Below, in pieces: positions 7,221-7,815 of a stretch of DNA of 7,815 nucleotides. Each line of letters starts with the position of its first letter. The first letter of the stretch is position 1. Below the pieces are notes generated by a model. That model saw nothing but the letters and a program-made list of their open reading frames with translations, was not told the origin of the DNA and did no database searches. Origin of the DNA: Sphingopyxis sp. (GTDB taxonomy: Bacteria > Pseudomonadota > Alphaproteobacteria > Sphingomonadales > Sphingomonadaceae); NCBI GenBank assembly GCA_012035435.1, contig JAAUPH010000103.1, forward strand, positions 1-7,815, written 5' to 3'. The translations under genes and the position numbers were made by a program.

Positions 7221-7229
7221 ACCGTCGCC

Positions 7230-7375
7230 TCGACCCCCCGACCTCGGTCAACCACGTCTACCGCGTCGACCTGAACGGGCCGTCCCCGTCGATCACGACC
7301 GGCGCACCGATGAACTTCCCCCGAGCGCTGAGCAACACCGTCACGCTGCCTAACGGCGAGCTGCTGGTGATCGGC
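7230..7375 (+). CDS. Galactose-oxidase/kelch-like fragment
   Basis: The + frame reads DPPTSVNHVYRVDLNGPSPS, then MNFPRALSNTVTLPNGELLV. This is the pattern of the kelch propeller in galactose oxidase and glyoxal oxidase-like proteins, where 'xxHAYxIDxxGPxPxVxxxxxMxxxRxxxNxVxLPDGxVxVxGG' repeats. Only about 48 residues fit; no copper ligands or start lie within the piece. After VIG the expected second Gly and loop are replaced by NRAEEFKDALAQLRAQG, a helical stretch that does not belong to the kelch fold and faintly resembles a nucleotide-sugar dehydrogenase C-terminus. The frame itself stays open from 6995 to 7579, but as a whole it is a composite. A fragment of unknown origin. Confidence 0.45.
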
Positions 7376-7439
7376 AACCGGGCGGAGGAGTTCAAGGATG
7401 CGCTCGCGCAGCTGCGCGCCCAGGGCGTGATGAATTTTT

Positions 7440-7655
7440 CCTGCTTCGGCGCGAGCGAATTGCCGCGTTGGTCCTTGGCGTCAGCGGCCACGAGGTTGGG
7501 GGAGCTTCGTCATGGAATGAGGAATGTTGGCCAGCGAAAGCTCGGCGATCTTACCGGCGGAATCGACGCTCAGGGATGACCGCCGCCGCGTCGGGTCCGC
7601 GGCCGCGAGAAACGGAAAGATAGGCCTTCTTGGACACGGGGTTGACGGCCATGTC
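7440..7655 (-). pseudogene. Beta-propeller-type secreted protein fragment with two frameshifts
   Basis: Read on the - strand, three frames join into one protein piece: DMAVNPVSKKAYLSVSRGRG and PDAAAVI (7655 to ~7582), then LSVDSAGKIAELSLANIPHS and MTKLP (to ~7497), then NLVAADAKDQRGNSLAPKQ (to ~7440). Each join falls in a C run (ATCCCTG and CTCCCCCAA) where removing one C restores the frame. The pattern 'NPxSGxAYLSVxRGRGPDA...GKxxxxSLxxxxxSKxxLP' matches, from memory, uncharacterised propeller proteins of soil bacteria. The reading frame is open upstream into the sigma-factor piece, but that is a join between unrelated genes. No start is present and function is unknown. Confidence 0.45.
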
Positions 7656-7815
7656 GTTGATCAGGATGCGATAGATCCATGTACGTAATGAAGAACGGCC
7701 TTCAAACGCAGGCAAGCCCCGCAATACCCCTAGCCAGGCTTCTTGTGCAACATCTTCTGCGGTTGCTTGATCTGCGACAAACGCCTGAGCCAGCCGAATC
7801 ATGCCAGTATGGTAT
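7656..7815 (-). CDS. ECF RNA polymerase sigma factor, region 2 fragment (partial at both ends)
   Basis: The - strand enters from the right edge as YHTG-MIRLAQAFVADQATAE, then DVAQEAWLGVLRGLPAFEG and RSSLRTWIYRILIN. This is a textbook sigma-70 region 2 of the extracytoplasmic-function type: the DVAQEAW -10-recognition helix and the FEGRSSLRTWIYRI block. ECF sigma factors normally continue ILINRAKTR and then region 4, but here the reading frame passes into the propeller piece at ~7656 (IND-MAVNP). The true start lies beyond the window; the Met at 7802-7800 sits inside the domain and is not the start. No partner anti-sigma gene can be seen. The source organism is not identifiable from this stretch. 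Confidence 0.75.

Noticed and set aside
6827..7255. A single 142-residue - strand gene
   Set aside because: Only the last ~40 residues look coding; the upstream part is polar low-complexity sequence opposite a hydrophobic + frame.
6995..7579. A single 194-residue + strand gene
   Set aside because: The frame is open throughout but only 7230-7375 resembles a protein family; the flanks are Gly/Arg-rich shadow or belong to - strand pieces.
6391..7815. Integrated mobile element or defence island after thrC
   Set aside because: No transposase, integrase, inverted ends, target duplication, tRNA or phage gene is visible, and no complete gene is present.

Overview
The first ~6.39 kb is a normal aa3-type cytochrome c oxidase locus from an alphaproteobacterium, most likely a sphingomonad. 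The gene order (ctaC tail, ctaD, ctaB, a 45-residue membrane peptide, ctaG, ctaE/coxIII, a DUF983 protein, SURF1, thrC), the high-GC codon use and the protein sequences all fit. Genes are on the + strand and tightly packed: ctaB/small ORF and small ORF/ctaG overlap by 4 bases, coxIII/DUF983 by 1 and DUF983/SURF1 by 8. Together they encode the catalytic subunits (I, the end of II, III) and assembly machinery: heme o synthesis (CtaB), CuB insertion (CtaG/Cox11), a SURF1 heme-delivery factor and a DUF983 membrane protein with two CxxC pairs. thrC is metabolically unrelated and is a usual follower of this cluster in sphingomonads.

Two defects stand out. coxIII is broken by a one-base deletion next to a run of five A then two G (4058-4064); both halves are otherwise intact. 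thrC follows its family through residue ~308, then stops matching at ~6390 and ends nine residues later, losing roughly its last third.

From ~6391 to 7815 the sequence does not continue the sphingomonad chromosome. It reads as a patchwork of short gene pieces on both strands: the C-terminus of an uncharacterised protein of a type I associate with acidobacterial/soil metagenomes (6444-6668, -), the first ~20 codons of an actinobacterial-type pafA with a TAGGGT box just upstream (6694-6765, -), a frameshifted C-terminus of unknown function (6827-7036, -), a weak hydrophobic + strand stretch (7056-7220), a galactose-oxidase/kelch-like piece (7230-7375, +), a beta-propeller piece broken by two extra bases in C runs (7440-7655, -), and the N-terminal part of an ECF sigma factor running off the right edge (7656-7815, -). 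None is a complete gene.

I see no new biological system. The best explanation is a metagenomic or low-coverage contig whose right end is a chimera of fragments from several bacteria, with single-base length errors in homopolymers. Genuine genomic rearrangement cannot be excluded from sequence alone. No tRNA, rRNA, CRISPR array, insertion sequence or attachment site was seen.
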